Below, in pieces: positions 32,510-44,084 of a DNA stretch of 64,000 nt. The translations under genes and the position numbers were made by a program. The DNA is from Balaenoptera acutorostrata (Eukaryota > Chordata > Mammalia > Artiodactyla > Balaenopteridae). A model generated the notes under the pieces. The model made no database searches. It saw only the letters and a list, made by a program, of their open reading frames with translations, and was not told where the DNA came from. Numbering within the stretch: position 1 is the stretch's first letter; each line of letters begins with the position of its first letter. The DNA is taken from NCBI RefSeq assembly GCF_949987535.1, contig NC_080078.1, positions 30,710,942 through 30,774,941 of the forward strand, read 5' to 3'.

Positions 32510-32680
32510 TCTGAGTTCGAAGCCAACTGACCTGTTTTCAAATCTCCACATGTCCATTTGTGAATGTTATGTTTTTAGTCCTGTTCCTTTGTCTTAATTT
32601 CTTTACCTGAAAATGGAAATGAAGGCAGTGTCTACCTTGGGAGGTTCCGAGGAGGAAAGAGTGATGCACAGGTTTAGCTC
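32510..32680 (+). mobile_element. Diverged MIR
   Basis: 'cctttgtcttaatttcttta', 'cctgaaaatggaaatgaagg' and 'ctaccttgggaggttccgag' keep the order of the sense MIR core with many changes. Confidence 0.5.
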
Positions 32681-32889
32681 TCCATACACGGCCCATCTTT
32701 CCTACCTTCTTCTTCTCCCCTCAGGAGTGCCCCCATCTCCACTCTGCCCATTGCATTGCTGTTCACAAGAGTATTTTGCATTCCTGCTTCATTCTCCTTC
32801 TTTCTCCGGAAGTGAAGGAGCTAACTTCCCAACATTTCTTGGAATGCCCTTTTACTTTGTTAAAAAATTCCATTTCTTCCTGTGCCTTC

Positions 32890-33410
32890 ACATTTGTTCA
32901 TCTAACAAACATCATCTGAGCACCTTTTTTTTTTTTTTTTTTTTTACATTTTATTCATTATTTTTGGCTGCATTGGGTCTTCCTTACTGCACGCGGGCTT
33001 TCTCTAGTTGGTGGTGAGCGGGGGCTACTCTTCAGTGCAGTACGTGGGCTTCTCATTGTGATGGCTTCTCTTGTTGCAGAGCATGGGCTCTAGGCGTGCA
33101 GGCTTCACTAGTTGTGGCGCGTGGGCTCAGTAGTTGTGGCACATGGGCTTAGTTGCTTGGCAGCATGTGGGATCTTCCCGGACCAGGGATGAAACCCAAG
33201 TCCCCTGCATTGGCAGGCGGATTCTTAACCGCTGTGCCACCAGGGAAGTCCCCATCTGAGTACCTTTTAGGTGTCGGGCTACTTCCAGGCAGCAGGAATT
33301 CAGAGACAAACTAGTCATGCTCCCTGCCCTCAAGGAACTTAGCATCAGCCACAGAGCAGGAGGCTATAGCAATGCCATGTGTGATGGTGGGGTCAGCATG
33401 GTGGTGTTAA
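32890..33410 (-). mobile_element. L2 fragment split by a SINE
   Basis: 'gttcatctaacaaacatcat' before, and 'tgctccctgccctcaaggaa' after, the SINE at 32929-33252 belong to one reverse-strand L2. Confidence 0.7.
32929..33252 (-). mobile_element. CHR-type tRNA-derived SINE
   Basis: Poly-T start, 'tttttggctgcattgggtct' body and 'gccaccagggaagtcc' head. Target-site duplications 'catctgagcacctttt' (32913-32928) and 'catctgagtacctttt' (33253-33268) differ at one position. Inserted in an L2. Confidence 0.97.
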
Positions 33411-34355
33411 GGTGCTGGTATTTGGAGGTTTTTTCTTATTTTTAAATAAAAATTATTTTAACCGGAAAAAAATTTTTTTAATTAAAAATTAAAAAAAAAA
33501 ACTTTCAAAAAGTTTTAAAAAGCCCCCAAATCAAAAAAACCTCTTCCACTAATTTCTTTCCCTACAGTGTTCATCATCTTGCATATTTCAGATGGGGATT
33601 TATGCATGCCTCATTTTATCTATGCTGTCTAGAGAGCTTGGGGGTACAAGTCTTTTTCCATACATAATTCCATATATAATAGGTGCCAAAAATTTTAACA
33701 TAATGGCTGGTTATTTTGCTTTATTTATTTAGAATGTCATAAGGAATTCCTATGTCCTTAAAATTATTTATGTTTATAATGGCTGCCAAATGCTCTATCA
33801 TATAACTTGTTTCACATGCATCTAAACCCTCCCATGGTGATTTTCAAACGTGGTTTCCTTATGTTTGTATATTTTTAATATCTCTATTAATGTTGGGTCA
33901 GCTGGTCTTAGTGCCCAGGCTTGAAAGCTCTCCTGGCCCTGATATGACCTTTAGATTTCCCCTCTCATTTTTCTGTGTCTGCAGAAAGACAGAGTACAAA
34001 CTGTTAACTTTGGAGGTTTTTGGCAGCTTCACTAAAGGGCAAGGCTTTTTTTCTCTGGGGAATTGGCTTCAAGCTTTAACTGCCGTGGTCAGCATCGTTG
34101 GGTAAAGACCCTTAGGCCTTCTGTCGGAGTTTCAGAACCTTCTCACTTCCACTAAACTCTTTCTCTGGGCTTCCATCCATGGAAAAGATTCAGGATGAAC
34201 TCTGGCTCCTCTGGGACCACGACTACAGGCACCAGACCCAGAGCAGCACTGCCTTAATCTTGGCAGAGAAGACCAAAGACTTTTTTGGCAACTAATTAAA
34301 AGTTTACTTTAGGCTTCTTTTATTTTATGCCTCTTCTGTGCCCCGTTGACACTTA
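33411..34355. other. Unassigned, AT-rich in the first half
   Basis: 33420-33540 is a low-complexity A/T tract. 33540-33900 reads like very old L1 or unique AT-rich DNA; I cannot decide. The frame at 33890-34105 has no known family. Confidence 0.4.
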
Positions 34356-34359
34356 GCAG

Positions 34360-34552
34360 GTGCCTCTGTTATATCGTTTATCACATTGTATTGTCTTTTT
34401 ATTTTATCTTATTTTGGCTTGCTCATCAGTCTTACTTACAGACTCTGATCTCATGAAGGATGCGGAAATCTGATCCGTTTCTCTTCCTGGCACCTAGTGG
34501 AGCACCTGAATATACAGTGCTGTCTAAAATGTTGACTTGATTGGGACCCAGG
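34360..34552 (+). mobile_element. L2 3'-end fragment
   Basis: 'tatcgtttatcacattgtat', 'gactctgatctcatgaagga' and 'ttcctggcacctagtggagc' match the sense L2 3' end. Confidence 0.65.
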
Positions 34553-34849
34553 GATCATTGTATTGATTTTTAAGGCTGGGCATTTATTTATTTATGGGTA
34601 GTCCTTGCACTTTTCCACTAGGGAATCAGGACTCAGTGTAGAAACTTGGCATTGTCATGTGGGTGCCCCAAAGAATCCAGTAATTGGAAAAAAATATATA
34701 TATCACCATTCCTCCTTACAGCTTGGTAAAATCACACTCATGTATGCTCCCCAAACAAAGGAATACATTTAACCAAATGGAAAGCCAGTGGCAGAGCAGA
34801 ATTAATGTAACTTACATATTTATTATTTAATTACTTCATCAAATCATTT

Positions 34850-35060
34850 ATTCCGGTAGTTTTTTATTGGATTCCCACGAACTTTGGGGATACAAAGTTG
34901 AAAAGACTTTGTTCTCATCCTTATGCAGTGCTTACATCTGAAATTCTTTTAGCAAATATTTATTGAGTATCTATTGCTGTTTGAGGTGCTGGAGATACAT
35001 CAGTAAACAAAACAGACAAAACTATTGAGTCTCATCCACAATGGGAGTACAGAATGATGA
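34850..35060 (-). mobile_element. L2 fragment(s)
   Basis: 'agcaaatatttattgagtat' then 'gaggtgctggagatacatca' and 'gtaaacaaaacagacaaaac' are reverse-strand L2. Text just before (34855-34925) may be a second, more worn copy. Confidence 0.7.
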
Positions 35061-35445
35061 AGGCATGAGTGGTACTGTCATGCCAGGTACTTGGCAAATG
35101 AACAAAACAAAACACAAGTTCTACAACAAAAGTCCAAACAAACATTGTGTTGTGGGTTCTCTTCCCACTTTGCCCTTCCTTGTATTTTCCTTCTTACCCA
35201 TCTCTTATTCTCTTTCTTTCTGGGGATTGGAAGAGGATGAGGAAAGAGAATTTCTTTAGGAGCTCTGAAAAATGAACGTTATATTTGGTGAGATTCCTTT
35301 GAGAGTCTAAAGTTGAAATATAAATAGTTCACACCATGTCTGAATCACTAATCAAGGCTGTGTCTGTCTATATACTTAAGCTGGTTAAAAGGAAAAGTTT
35401 AAACTCAAACTTCCTTACCCAGTTTTTGTACTCCAGCAGAACCAT
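35061..35445. other. Unassigned sequence
   Basis: No repeat or gene is recognised. Confidence 0.4.
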
Positions 35446-35447
35446 TT

Positions 35448-35756
35448 TTTTCCTTCCAGTTTTATTGAGATATAATTGAGATATACAGCATTATGTAAGT
35501 TTAAGGTGTTCAGAATAATGATATGATTTACATACATTTTGAAGTGATTATCACAATAACTTGAGTGAACATCCATCATTTCATATAGATACAAAATTAA
35601 AGAAATAGGAAAAAATTTTTTCTTTTCTTGTGATGAGAACTCTTAGGATTTACTCTCTTAGTAACTTTTATATATAACGTACAGCAGTGTTAATTATTTA
35701 TCATGTACATTACATCCCTAGTAGTTATTTATAAGTGGAAGTTTGTACCTTTTCAG
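35448..35756 (-). mobile_element. L1 3'-UTR fragment
   Basis: 'ccagttttattgagatataa', 'gtaagtttaaggtgttcaga' and 'aagtggaagtttgtaccttt' are the reverse-strand L1 3' end. The same L1 family recurs at 53948-54415. Confidence 0.85.
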
Positions 35757-35859
35757 CAGAACCATTTTTGATGGAATTCAATCACACTTTTTTTCCTTGT
35801 CAACATCTGCCATGTATGGCTGTCAAAATACAGCCATATCTGTATTTTCTGACTTTGCA

Positions 35860-36920
35860 CCCCTAGTTATCCTTTTATTGATCACCTGTTTTGTACAGTG
35901 CAGGGTGCTAGCAATGAGGGATGTGTAGGAATGCAAGACAGGTATAGTCTCAGGCTTTATTAACTTACAGTCTCATTGGACAAAAACACCAAATAATGAG
36001 TGAGGCATCAAATTATATTATTATAATTGCCAAAATTGCAATGACTGCTAATTAGAGGCTGCTATCAGAGGGGCCCTCAGGGTGGGGGCAGTGCTCAAGG
36101 AAGGCTTCTTTAAGATAGTAATCATTTCTAAAAGGTAATGAGGAGTTAGCTAGGTGAAGACAGACAGGAGAGAGTGGCAGAGAAGCAGAGCATTCTAGCA
36201 TGTGCAAAGGCCCTGTGGTTGGAAGGACTATGGCCTCTTTAAAGAACTGGAGGAAGGCCAGAATGATTATATACTAAAGATCCAGGAATGGGAGTAGAGG
36301 AATGGAATGATGGTGGTGTTGTTAGAAGAGGTGGTGTCAGAAGAGGCCATGCAGGGGAAAATAGGCTACTTTGGGGAGATCCTTGAAGGGTTTTATTTAG
36401 GTAGTAAATAGACATGATCAGGTTTTTGTTTTTTTAAGAGAACTCTGGCTGCTGGATGGGGAATGAATTACAGGAGGCAACAATGGAAGCAGGAGGAAAG
36501 GCTAAGACGTTATTGAACTTGTCCAGGTAAGAGATTACAGGGAGTTAGGCCAGGAGAGAAAACAGAATAGTGGATGGATATAAATAATGTATCAGAGGTA
36601 GAGTGACCAGGCATAGGGTGTGAGGGAAAGGAAGGTGGCAAGAATGCCAGAGTTTCAGCTTGGACATCTCAGAGGGTAGTGGTGCCAGGCACCGGAGGGG
36701 AGCGTTAGTCTGAAGAGGGATAAGTAATGAGTTTTTTTAAAACACATTGGGTTGGAGGAGGCTGCAGGTCCTCCTGATGGAGATGTCAGGGAAGCAGTCT
36801 AGAGCTGGGTGGCAGGTGAGTATTTGGGAAGCTTCAGCCTTGAAGATAGATAAGATCACCCTGGGAGAGATAAAACTGTGGGAAGAGAAGAGGGCCATGG
36901 ACTGAGCCTTGACTGATTGC
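35860..36920 (-). mobile_element. L2 (LINE2), the longest copy in the window
   Basis: About 1 kb of reverse-strand L2. Ordered landmarks: 'attgatcacctgttttgtac', 'ctcaaggaaggcttctttaa', 'tgtgcaaaggccctgtggtt', 'agagaactctggctgctgga', 'gatggagatgtcagggaagc' and 'actgagccttgactgattgc'. Frames are broken throughout. Confidence 0.85.
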
Positions 36921-36929
36921 TAAAGGGTA

Positions 36930-37035
36930 AGAATTGAGTTTATTTACCATTATATGCCCAGCCTTTCTCGTAGGCCATAGTTTTAGAATCAGCACAGATC
37001 TGTGAAATGAATGAACAAATGAATGAATGATGAAT
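36930..37035 (+). mobile_element. L2-like 3'-terminal fragment
   Basis: 'atttaccattatatgcccag' through 'gaaatgaatgaacaaatgaa' fits the last 100 bp of sense L2, including its simple TGAA tail. Confidence 0.5.
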
Positions 37036-37737
37036 TTAATAGTTTTTTCAAACTAGTTTGTGTTAAGAGAACTGTAGTTTATAATTTTGCTTGGTTCCAG
37101 AGAGGGGGAAAAATTCCTTTGCTTCTGCCTAACATATTATGGTTTTTAAAGCCATCTCACAAATATTTTTATCATTAGCTATGCTCACTTCTGGGTTCCA
37201 TATTTTAAGAAGGATGTTCATAAACTGGGCTTGTTAAGAGGAAGATGACTAGGGGAGGTGCAGGCTGCTGGAAATGGTTCACTAAGAATATCAATGGAAG
37301 GATAAGTGTGTGTGTTTCTGGGAGTAGAGAAAAATGGGGAAGGGAAATGATTTGGTAGCTTGCTGTATACAGTTATTTGAAGGGCTTCCATGTTGAACAC
37401 GGAGCAGATATCTTCCATGTTGCTCTAGAATCTAAAGAAAGAGGTAGAGTCCGGAGGAGACAGAATCTGTCTCCAAAAAGAATAAGGAAGAACAATGGGT
37501 GGACTCATTAGGTTTGAGTTTTTTGTCATTGGAGGGTCATCAGGCAGGTTAAGCATATGTCACAGAGAATCCAGCAGGGATGCTTGCACTAGGCTTGATG
37601 GGTGTGTACGAACTTTCTTGTCCTTCAGATTCTGTGAGGTTATTAGGACTTCTGGCAATAGTCCCATGATATAGATAGGTATCTCTTCAGCTGCCTAAAC
37701 TAGCATCTCCTTATACCCTCTCCCAATTCTAGAACCA
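37036..37737. other. Unassigned sequence
   Basis: No repeat or gene is recognised over about 700 bp. Confidence 0.4.
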
Positions 37738-37752
37738 TGGCCATTGAATTTT

Positions 37753-38111
37753 TTTTTTAATTAATTAATTAATTAATTAATTTATTTTTGTCTGCGTTGG
37801 GTCTTTGTAACCGCGCGTGTGCTTTTCTCTCTAGTTGTGGCAAGTGGGGCTACTCTTTGTTGCAGCGTGTGGGCTTCTCATTGCGGTAGCTTCTCTCCTT
37901 GCGGAGCACAGGCTCTAGGCGCTCAGGCTTCAGTAGTTGCAGCTTGCAGGCTCAGTAGTTGTGGCTTGCGGGCTCTAGAGCTCAGGCTCAGTAGTAGCAC
38001 ACGGGCTTAGTTGCTCCGCGGCATGTGGGATCTTCCGGGATCAGTGATTGAACCCATGTCTCCTGCACTGGCAGGTGGATTCTTAACCACTGTGCCACCA
38101 GGGAAGTCCCT
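37753..38111 (-). mobile_element. CHR-type tRNA-derived SINE
   Basis: Poly-T and a (TTAA)n tail at 37753-37785, long body, and 'gccaccagggaagtccc' head. Target-site duplications 'tggccattgaatttt' (37738-37752) and 'tggccatcgaatttt' (38112-38126) differ at one base. Confidence 0.97.
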
Positions 38112-38126
38112 TGGCCATCGAATTTT

Positions 38127-39218
38127 AAGAAGAAATATTCTGGAGGTTAGTTAACACCCTGTTAGAATTGACTGTTAGAATTCTCTGCGGCTGTGATTCT
38201 CTTTGTATCTATTCTGGTCTCACTTATAATGGCTGAAATGATTGATCACTGCCCTTCAGATACTCATACATTTTCTGCTCTGAAAAATGTCTGCAAATTG
38301 CATCCTGATTGGTGCGAGTGTGTATTTTCTTGTCTCCATTTGATTTCTTTTAGCCTGAGACCCACACTGATTTTCAAGGCAAGGAGAGGTAAAGTGGACT
38401 GACATCCCTGGGTTTTCCTTGCTGGAAGATTAGGCTCTTGTCCCGGGTTTATAATTGGTATCCAAAATAATGGATTGAGATGTGCTGGCCAGAAGGAGAG
38501 GAGAACAGGCTAAATCACAGGCCCGAATGACCCCTGGGATTCCGGCCAAAGCCAGGGAGCAATCTTTCTTGGAACCCCAACATCCGCTCTTATTCAGAAA
38601 GCTTCCTGGTAATTTGAGACACCTTAATTAGACCATTCTCTTTCATAGCTCTTGGAGTTTTTAATCCTTTGAGACAGCAAACAGCTCTGAGTTGCTTAAC
38701 TTATCTCTGTTTCTTTTATATGCTGCTTCAGGTAGTAGCTTTTAGTTCCTCTTCTCTCCAAGGTGTGCCTGTTGGACCCTCCAGGAAGCCGAGAGACTCA
38801 AGAGTGCAAGAGGTTTTAGGGAGCAGGGAGAGGGAGTGTAAATGCCTGTGGAAAATAAAATGAGGGAGGGAGGAAGCAGGATCGGGCAAGTGACAGTCTC
38901 AGACCACAGTGCACAGATAGTGAAACCCCACATTGGGCAGAAATGGCCAGGCCCCAGTACCTCCACCATGCTCAGTCACTGGCTGGGCATCACCTGGGAA
39001 GAGCGTGGCCTCAGGTCCAAAGCTGAACCCGATCCGGAAGGCTATAGTTGGAAGCTGTCAGTGACGTGTGTTTTTAGTGGCTGAACGATATGTTCTTTCT
39101 TGAAGGAAGATTCCACGGAGTGGTACCTCCTGGAGACCAGCACGTCTGTGATGGATACAAACTCAAATGATTAGGGAGCCTAGCTGAGTGCCATCAGCTG
39201 GGCCATTCAAGTTGGTTC
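38127..39218. other. Repeat-poor block, 1.1 kb
   Basis: No repeat or gene is recognised. Frames at 38669-39084 on both strands have no known family. Confidence 0.45.
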
Positions 39219-39219
39219 T

Positions 39220-39330
39220 GTCCACAAATATTTATTTACACTTTCTGGATGCTGGTCACGCTGCTCAGCAATCTACTTTGCAATGAGGTGAATCCAGTAG
39301 GGACCATCCCTTCAAGGAACAGAAGGCCTT
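39220..39330 (-). mobile_element. L2 fragment
   Basis: 'ccacaaatatttatttacac', 'ttctggatgctggtcacgct' and 'cccttcaaggaacagaaggc' match reverse-strand L2. Confidence 0.6.
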
Positions 39331-39414
39331 GCAGATGAAATGAGAATGTGGACAATCATTTCAAAAGATAAAAATGGACAAGGGTCTTAGGGGAGGTGCA
39401 GAGAAGATCGTGAT

Positions 39415-39582
39415 TATAACAATAGCTGTCATTTATCGAATCCTCATGATGGGCCAGGTGCTTTCCATGTGTCCTCTCATTTCATTAAGGGGTGTGGGCA
39501 TTATTATTCCCATTTCACAGATGAGGAAGTGGAGGTTCAGAGAGTGGAAGTGACTTGGCCGACATCATACAACCAGTAGAAA
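39415..39582 (-). mobile_element. MIR SINE
   Basis: 'agctgtcatttatcgaatcc', 'tattcccatttcacagatga' and 'gtggaagtgacttggccgac' define a minus-strand MIR. Confidence 0.85.
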
Positions 39583-39589
39583 TCCTCTG

Positions 39590-40122
39590 CATCTCCACTG
39601 TCACCTCTGTGCCCAGCACTCAGCATCTCTCGCCAGGACAACCGCAGGTCCTCAGGCTGCCCTCCTGCACGCATCTCAGCTCCTCTCTCAAACCTGTTCT
39701 CTCCACTGAAGCCCATGGGATCTTTCCAAATACAATCTGTGTCTCTCCCCTGCTGAAACCCCTTTGCTGGCTTCCTTTGCTATGGTGGTTAGAATAAAAA
39801 TTGTCTCTATGATCGTCGAGGCTCTGCTTGACTGACCTCAGCTACTTCTCCTCCTGCCTCTCTTATCTGCCCCCCACTCACTGCACAAGTCCCGTGGGCC
39901 TTCTTGCAGTTCCCCACATGCTTGTCTGCTTCTTTCTGATGCAGGCCCTTAACACTTGCGACAGTTTGTGTCTATTTGCTTCTGTGATTATTTGACTAAC
40001 TCCTGTCTCCCTGACTCCAAGCTCCGTAAGGGTAGAGAATTATCCATTTGTCTTCACCACTGTATCTCCAGCTCCCAGCACAGTGCCTCACCCATAGTAG
40101 GTACTCAAGAACTTTGTTGAAA
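39590..40122 (+). mobile_element. L2 (LINE2) 3' fragment
   Basis: 'cttctctctcaaacc'-type text leads to 'cccctttgctggcttccttt', 'ctccaagctccgtaagggta', 'caccactgtatctccagctc' and 'cacagtgcctcacccatagt' along the sense L2 3' end. Confidence 0.85.
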
Positions 40123-40149
40123 AAGCAGTTGTTCCCATGTGGGTGTTTT

Positions 40150-40346
40150 GTTTTGTTTTGTTTTGTGTTTTTAACATCTTTACTGGAGTATAATTGCTTT
40201 ACAATGGTGTGTTAGTTTCTACTTTATAACAAAGTGAATCAGCTGTACATATACATACATCCCCATATCTCCTCCCTCTTGTGTCTCTCTCCCACCATCC
40301 CTATCCCACCCTTCTAGGTGGTCACAAAGCACCGGCTGATCTCCCC
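40150..40346 (-). mobile_element. Artiodactyl-lineage L1, 5'-truncated
   Basis: 'actggagtataattgcttta', 'caatggtgtgttagtttcta' and 'ggtggtcacaaagcaccggc' are the 3' end of a relatively young cetartiodactyl L1 on the minus strand. Approximate 15-bp target-site duplications, 'cccatgtgggtgttt' and 'cccatgcaggtgttt', flank it. Only about 200 bp were inserted. Confidence 0.88.
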
Positions 40347-40361
40347 CCATGCAGGTGTTTG

Positions 40362-42240
40362 AACTGAGAACGTACTGACTTCACTGCCATAGGCAAGCAG
40401 AGTTCCTTCTAACTGGTAGTGGGGGAGGGTCCTAATGGCATCCTGGGGGAAGTCGCATTGGAATCCACCCCTTGAAGCAAGTTACTTCTCTTCTCTCTCT
40501 TGGCCCCAGTAAACAAGCCAGCAAATCAAAACCTTAGAGATAGAAGGACTGGGTCAAAGAGTAGGAACAGATCTCTTCTGACCCATCCTACTCTTGGAAG
40601 AAAGCAGCTCCAGATAGTATCAGCCTTGTGAAAGAGGACTTCCACATTCTTTTGAGCCAGGGGAGCCTTGGTTAGCTGAGGAGGAGGGTGGGAGGGAGGT
40701 AGAACAACATCCTATTTCCTCTTCTGAGTTTTTTGTTTCCCCTAGTGCTGTATCTAGGTGCTCAGGAGACAGGGCCCTGAATTTGGAGCTCTGGTGCTTT
40801 GCATTTAATTACTGAGAATGTTCCTCTCCTTTAAAATTGTAATGTTGCTTGCAACATTAGGAGAAGTTCCTATTGGAATGAAAACACCGAAAGCTTTAGA
40901 GTAAGTATCTTTTATACTGAATATCATCTCAAAATAGGTAGTTGACTTTCATAATGGTTTTGCAATTACCCATAACGATGCCCTTTATAAGTCTTTAAGG
41001 TCAAGGAGGAAATCTTTGGTCAGATGCACAAGGAATTTTAGAAATCTCTTTGCTTTGATCCAAATTCCTGTGGATGGGGGAGTTTAAGAAGGAAAGTGCA
41101 GCTTAAGGATCTAACCACGTTTATCAGCCATCTCCTGTCTCCACTGCTGCCCATGTTTGGCTCCACAGAATCCAGAATCTTCCCACAGCGGCGGACTTGG
41201 TCAGGGTCCCTTTCTAGCCCCTGAGTTTCAGAAAGATTTCATGGGCCAGAAGGAAGGGCGAAAGCTGGTTCTGCTGGCCCCTCTGTTGGACCTAGTGTTC
41301 CAGTTTGGCTGGAGGCTCTGTTCCTTCCCTGATGCCTCATAGATTTGATCATGGAGGATGCAGTCTCCAAGATGCCAAGATGATATGTGTGATGTGAAAA
41401 TTTCACAGGGAAGAGGCCCGAGTCCTCCTCCTCTAAGATTTCCAACTTCAAACATCTCCTCTACGATTATTTGTTTAATGTGTGTTTTAAATCACTCCCT
41501 TTTAAATTTAAGTACATTTGTTTTAAAAAAGCAACTTGGCATCAGAACCATAAATGGAAAACCAGTATCACTTCCCACAAATAGAAAGTAAGTGCAAAAA
41601 TAAATACAGAGAAGACCAAACAGTGCTTTTTATTTCTAGCTGGAGACTGCTGCCTGCCTAAGGCTCTGAGCCCCAGGCCTGATCTCTTAAAAAGGGAGAT
41701 TAGCAAGTGTTGTATGGTGTTTGGGACATTTTCCTTGACTTTTCAGAAGGGTTGAAACAGACTTGAAAGGGAGCCGCTTTCTCACCATGTGATTTGATGT
41801 TATTTAATTTTGTATCCTTGTACCAACCACCTAAAAATCATCACAGTTAGCACCACTATTACAGCCTCACACTTGGGAAAGAGTTTTAGTCTTTTCTAGT
41901 AGATGCCCTTGAATTAGTTAATTTTGTAGATTGGTTATTTCTTTCCAGGCTCCGGGGGCCTGGCATGAGAGTGATGTAGGAGAGAGGGGTTAGTTCAGTG
42001 AGTTAGCGGTGGTGGCAGCAGGGCTGTGCATGGGGTGCTAACCTGCAGGAGAAGTAAAGGAGTATCTGGCAAGGATGGGAGGATATCGGGCGTGGGTTGG
42101 CAGAGTGGAGGTAAAATCCACAATTTCACTGTTGTTCCTGGACTTTGTCCTTTGGGGACATTTAGGGAAGGTGATCTCGGGCTTGATGTCTACACCAATT
42201 TAAAACTTTTCTGAGTTCCTTTCTCTCTTCTCATTGGGTC
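40362..42240. other. Repeat-poor block, 1.9 kb
   Basis: No transposon is recognised. Frames near 41157-41591 have no family resemblance. It contains the perfect palindrome at 40840-40859. Confidence 0.5.
40840..40859. promoter_or_regulatory. Perfect 9-bp inverted repeat
   Basis: Arms TAATGTTGC and GCAACATTA are separated by TT. The centre, TTGC-TT-GCAA, looks like spaced C/EBP half-sites. It lies in repeat-free DNA. A binding role is only a suggestion. Confidence 0.4.
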
Positions 42241-42242
42241 TA

Positions 42243-42395
42243 GACCTTTGCTATTCAGAGTGTGGTCTGCAGACCAGCAGCATCAGCATCACTTTGGAGC
42301 CCGTTAGAAGTGCAGAATCTGGGAGGTCCCTACCCATACTGTGCATTTTAACACTATTCATAGGTGATTTGTATACATATTAAAACTGAAGTTGC
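42243..42395 (-). mobile_element. MER5A (hAT-Charlie), left part, split by L1
   Basis: 'attcagagtgtggtctgcag', 'accagcagcatcagcatcac' and 'ataggtgatttgtatacata' are reverse-strand MER5A. The last bases reappear at about 42905-42924 ('taattgagaagcagtg') after an L1 insertion. Confidence 0.85.
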
Positions 42396-42895
42396 TTACT
42401 CAGGATCCTGGCAGCATTACTTACAGTAGCCAAGAGGTGGAAACAACCCAGGTGTCCATCCATGGATGAATGGATAAACAAAATGTGGTCTATACAGACA
42501 GTGGAATATTATTCAGCCTTAAAAAAGGAAGGAAATCCTGTCCCATGCTACAACATGGATAAACCTTGAGGACATTATGCTAAGTGAAATAATCCAATCA
42601 CAAAAAGGCAAATACTGTATGATCACACATGTATGAGGTCATCAAGTTCATAGAAACAGAAAGTAGAATGGTGGTTGCCAGGGGCTACAGGGAGAGGGAG
42701 ATGGGAAGTTGTTTAATGGGTATAGAGTTTCCATTTTGCAAGGTGAAAATGGAGATCCATTGCAACAACAATGTAAATATACTTAACACTACTGAATTGT
42801 ACATTTAAAAATGGTTAAGATAATAAATTTTGTTACTTTTTTTATTTTACCACAATTAAAAATAAACTAAAAATGAAAAGAGAAACACTATTAGT
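42396..42895 (+). mobile_element. L1 3'-UTR fragment nested in MER5A
   Basis: 'tagccaagaggtggaaacaa', 'gtggaatattattcagcctt', 'gacattatgctaagtgaaat' and 'gaattgtacatttaaaaatg' are the sense L1 end, closing in an A-rich tail. It is younger than the MER5A it divides. Confidence 0.9.
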
Positions 42896-42929
42896 CACTT
42901 TCAAATAATTGAGAAGCAGTGTAGACTGT

Positions 42930-43115
42930 GGGTCTCAAACTTTAGTGGGCATAGCAGCCCACTTGAAGGCTTGTTAAAACACAGTTGCTGGCCTTCCACC
43001 AGAGTGTCTGATTCATTTTGTCTGGATGAGGCCCAAGGGTTTCCACTTATAACAGCTTCCCAGGTGATGCTGCTGCTGGTTGGGGATGTGTTGTGAGCTG
43101 TACTGCACTGGACTA
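42930..43115 (+). mobile_element. MER5A (hAT-Charlie) MITE
   Basis: 'gggtctcaaactttagtggg', 'aggcttgttaaaacacagtt' and 'cccaggtgatgctgctgctg' match sense MER5A. It lies right after, and opposed to, the copy at 42243. Confidence 0.85.
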
Positions 43116-43154
43116 TTCACGCTGGTGCTCACCAGTTCAGAGAATGTCAGAATA

Positions 43155-43320
43155 TAATTTTCTTCTAAGACCCATAGGAGTTCTCAGCCCAAGAAGCACG
43201 TTAGAATAACCTGAGGGGCTTAAACAACAAAAATAAAAACAAATACATGGGTGCCTGGGCTCCACACCTAGTGAATCTGATTTTATTAGTCTGAGATGGG
43301 ACCTGGACCCGTATACTTTT
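43155..43320 (+). mobile_element. MER5-type fossil
   Basis: 'agttctcagcccaagaagca', 'cgttagaataacctgagggg' and 'tgggctccacacctagtgaa' follow sense MER5 with an A-rich interruption in the middle. Confidence 0.6.
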
Positions 43321-43359
43321 TTAAACTGTATATTTAGATGTAGGTCAAGTTTATAGAAA

Positions 43360-43440
43360 GTCACATAGCAGGTGAGTGACGGAACTGAGCCTACAGCCCT
43401 TACCTCCTGACTCCCAGTTCTGTGCTTTTTAAGACCTAAA
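43360..43440 (-). mobile_element. MIR fragment
   Basis: 'gtcacatagcaggtgagtga' then 'cctcctgactcccagttctg' is the head-proximal part of a minus-strand MIR. Confidence 0.6.
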
Positions 43441-43628
43441 CCCTGCTATCCCCTAACTGTTTCACGTGAAGTGTCTCATTGTTTCAGGGGTCTGACTCAT
43501 TCACCCCATCACAGGTTAATGTGGCAAGGGCTGTGGGGGAGATGCCAATCAAGAGCATGACTGGGTCCCTGATTATAATGTGCCCCCTGCATCACACTTG
43601 TCACAGTGCTGAGCAGCGGGTATCTTCT

Positions 43629-44015
43629 TGTTATGGGCTGAATTGTGCCCCATCCAAATTCGTGTGTTGAAATCCTAATCCCCAGGACTTCAGAATGTGA
43701 CGGTATTTGGAGATAGGGTCTTTAAAGAGGTAATTAAGTTCAAATGAAGTCCTCAGGGTTGGCCCTCATCTATCCTGACTGGTATCCTCAGAAGAGAGGA
43801 TTAGGACACAGAGGTGTACGGAGAGAAGAGCATGTGAAGACACAGCCAGCAGGCAGCCATCTGCAAGGCAAGGAGAGAGGCCTCAGAATAACCCAACCTG
43901 GCTGACCCCTTGATCTTGGACTTTGAGCCCCCAGGACTGTGAGAAAAGAAATTTCTGTTGTTTAAGCCTCCCAGGCTGTGGTACTTTGTTATGGCAGCTC
44001 AAGCAAACTAATACA
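43629..44015 (+). mobile_element. MaLR (MLT1-type) solo LTR
   Basis: Complete LTR with TG...CA termini ('tgttatgggctgaattgtgc' to 'caagcaaactaataca'). Landmarks: 'gacggtatttggagataggg', 'ggcagccatctgcaaggcaa', 'gaccccttgatcttggactt' and 'gaaatttctgttgtttaagc'. Flanks 'cttct' and 'ctatt' may be a decayed 5-bp duplication. Confidence 0.92.
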
Positions 44016-44084
44016 CTATTCAGTAAGATCTTGACTTTTCAGATTATTTGACTGACATCTGGGCCTCAGATCTTGGGGATCTGG

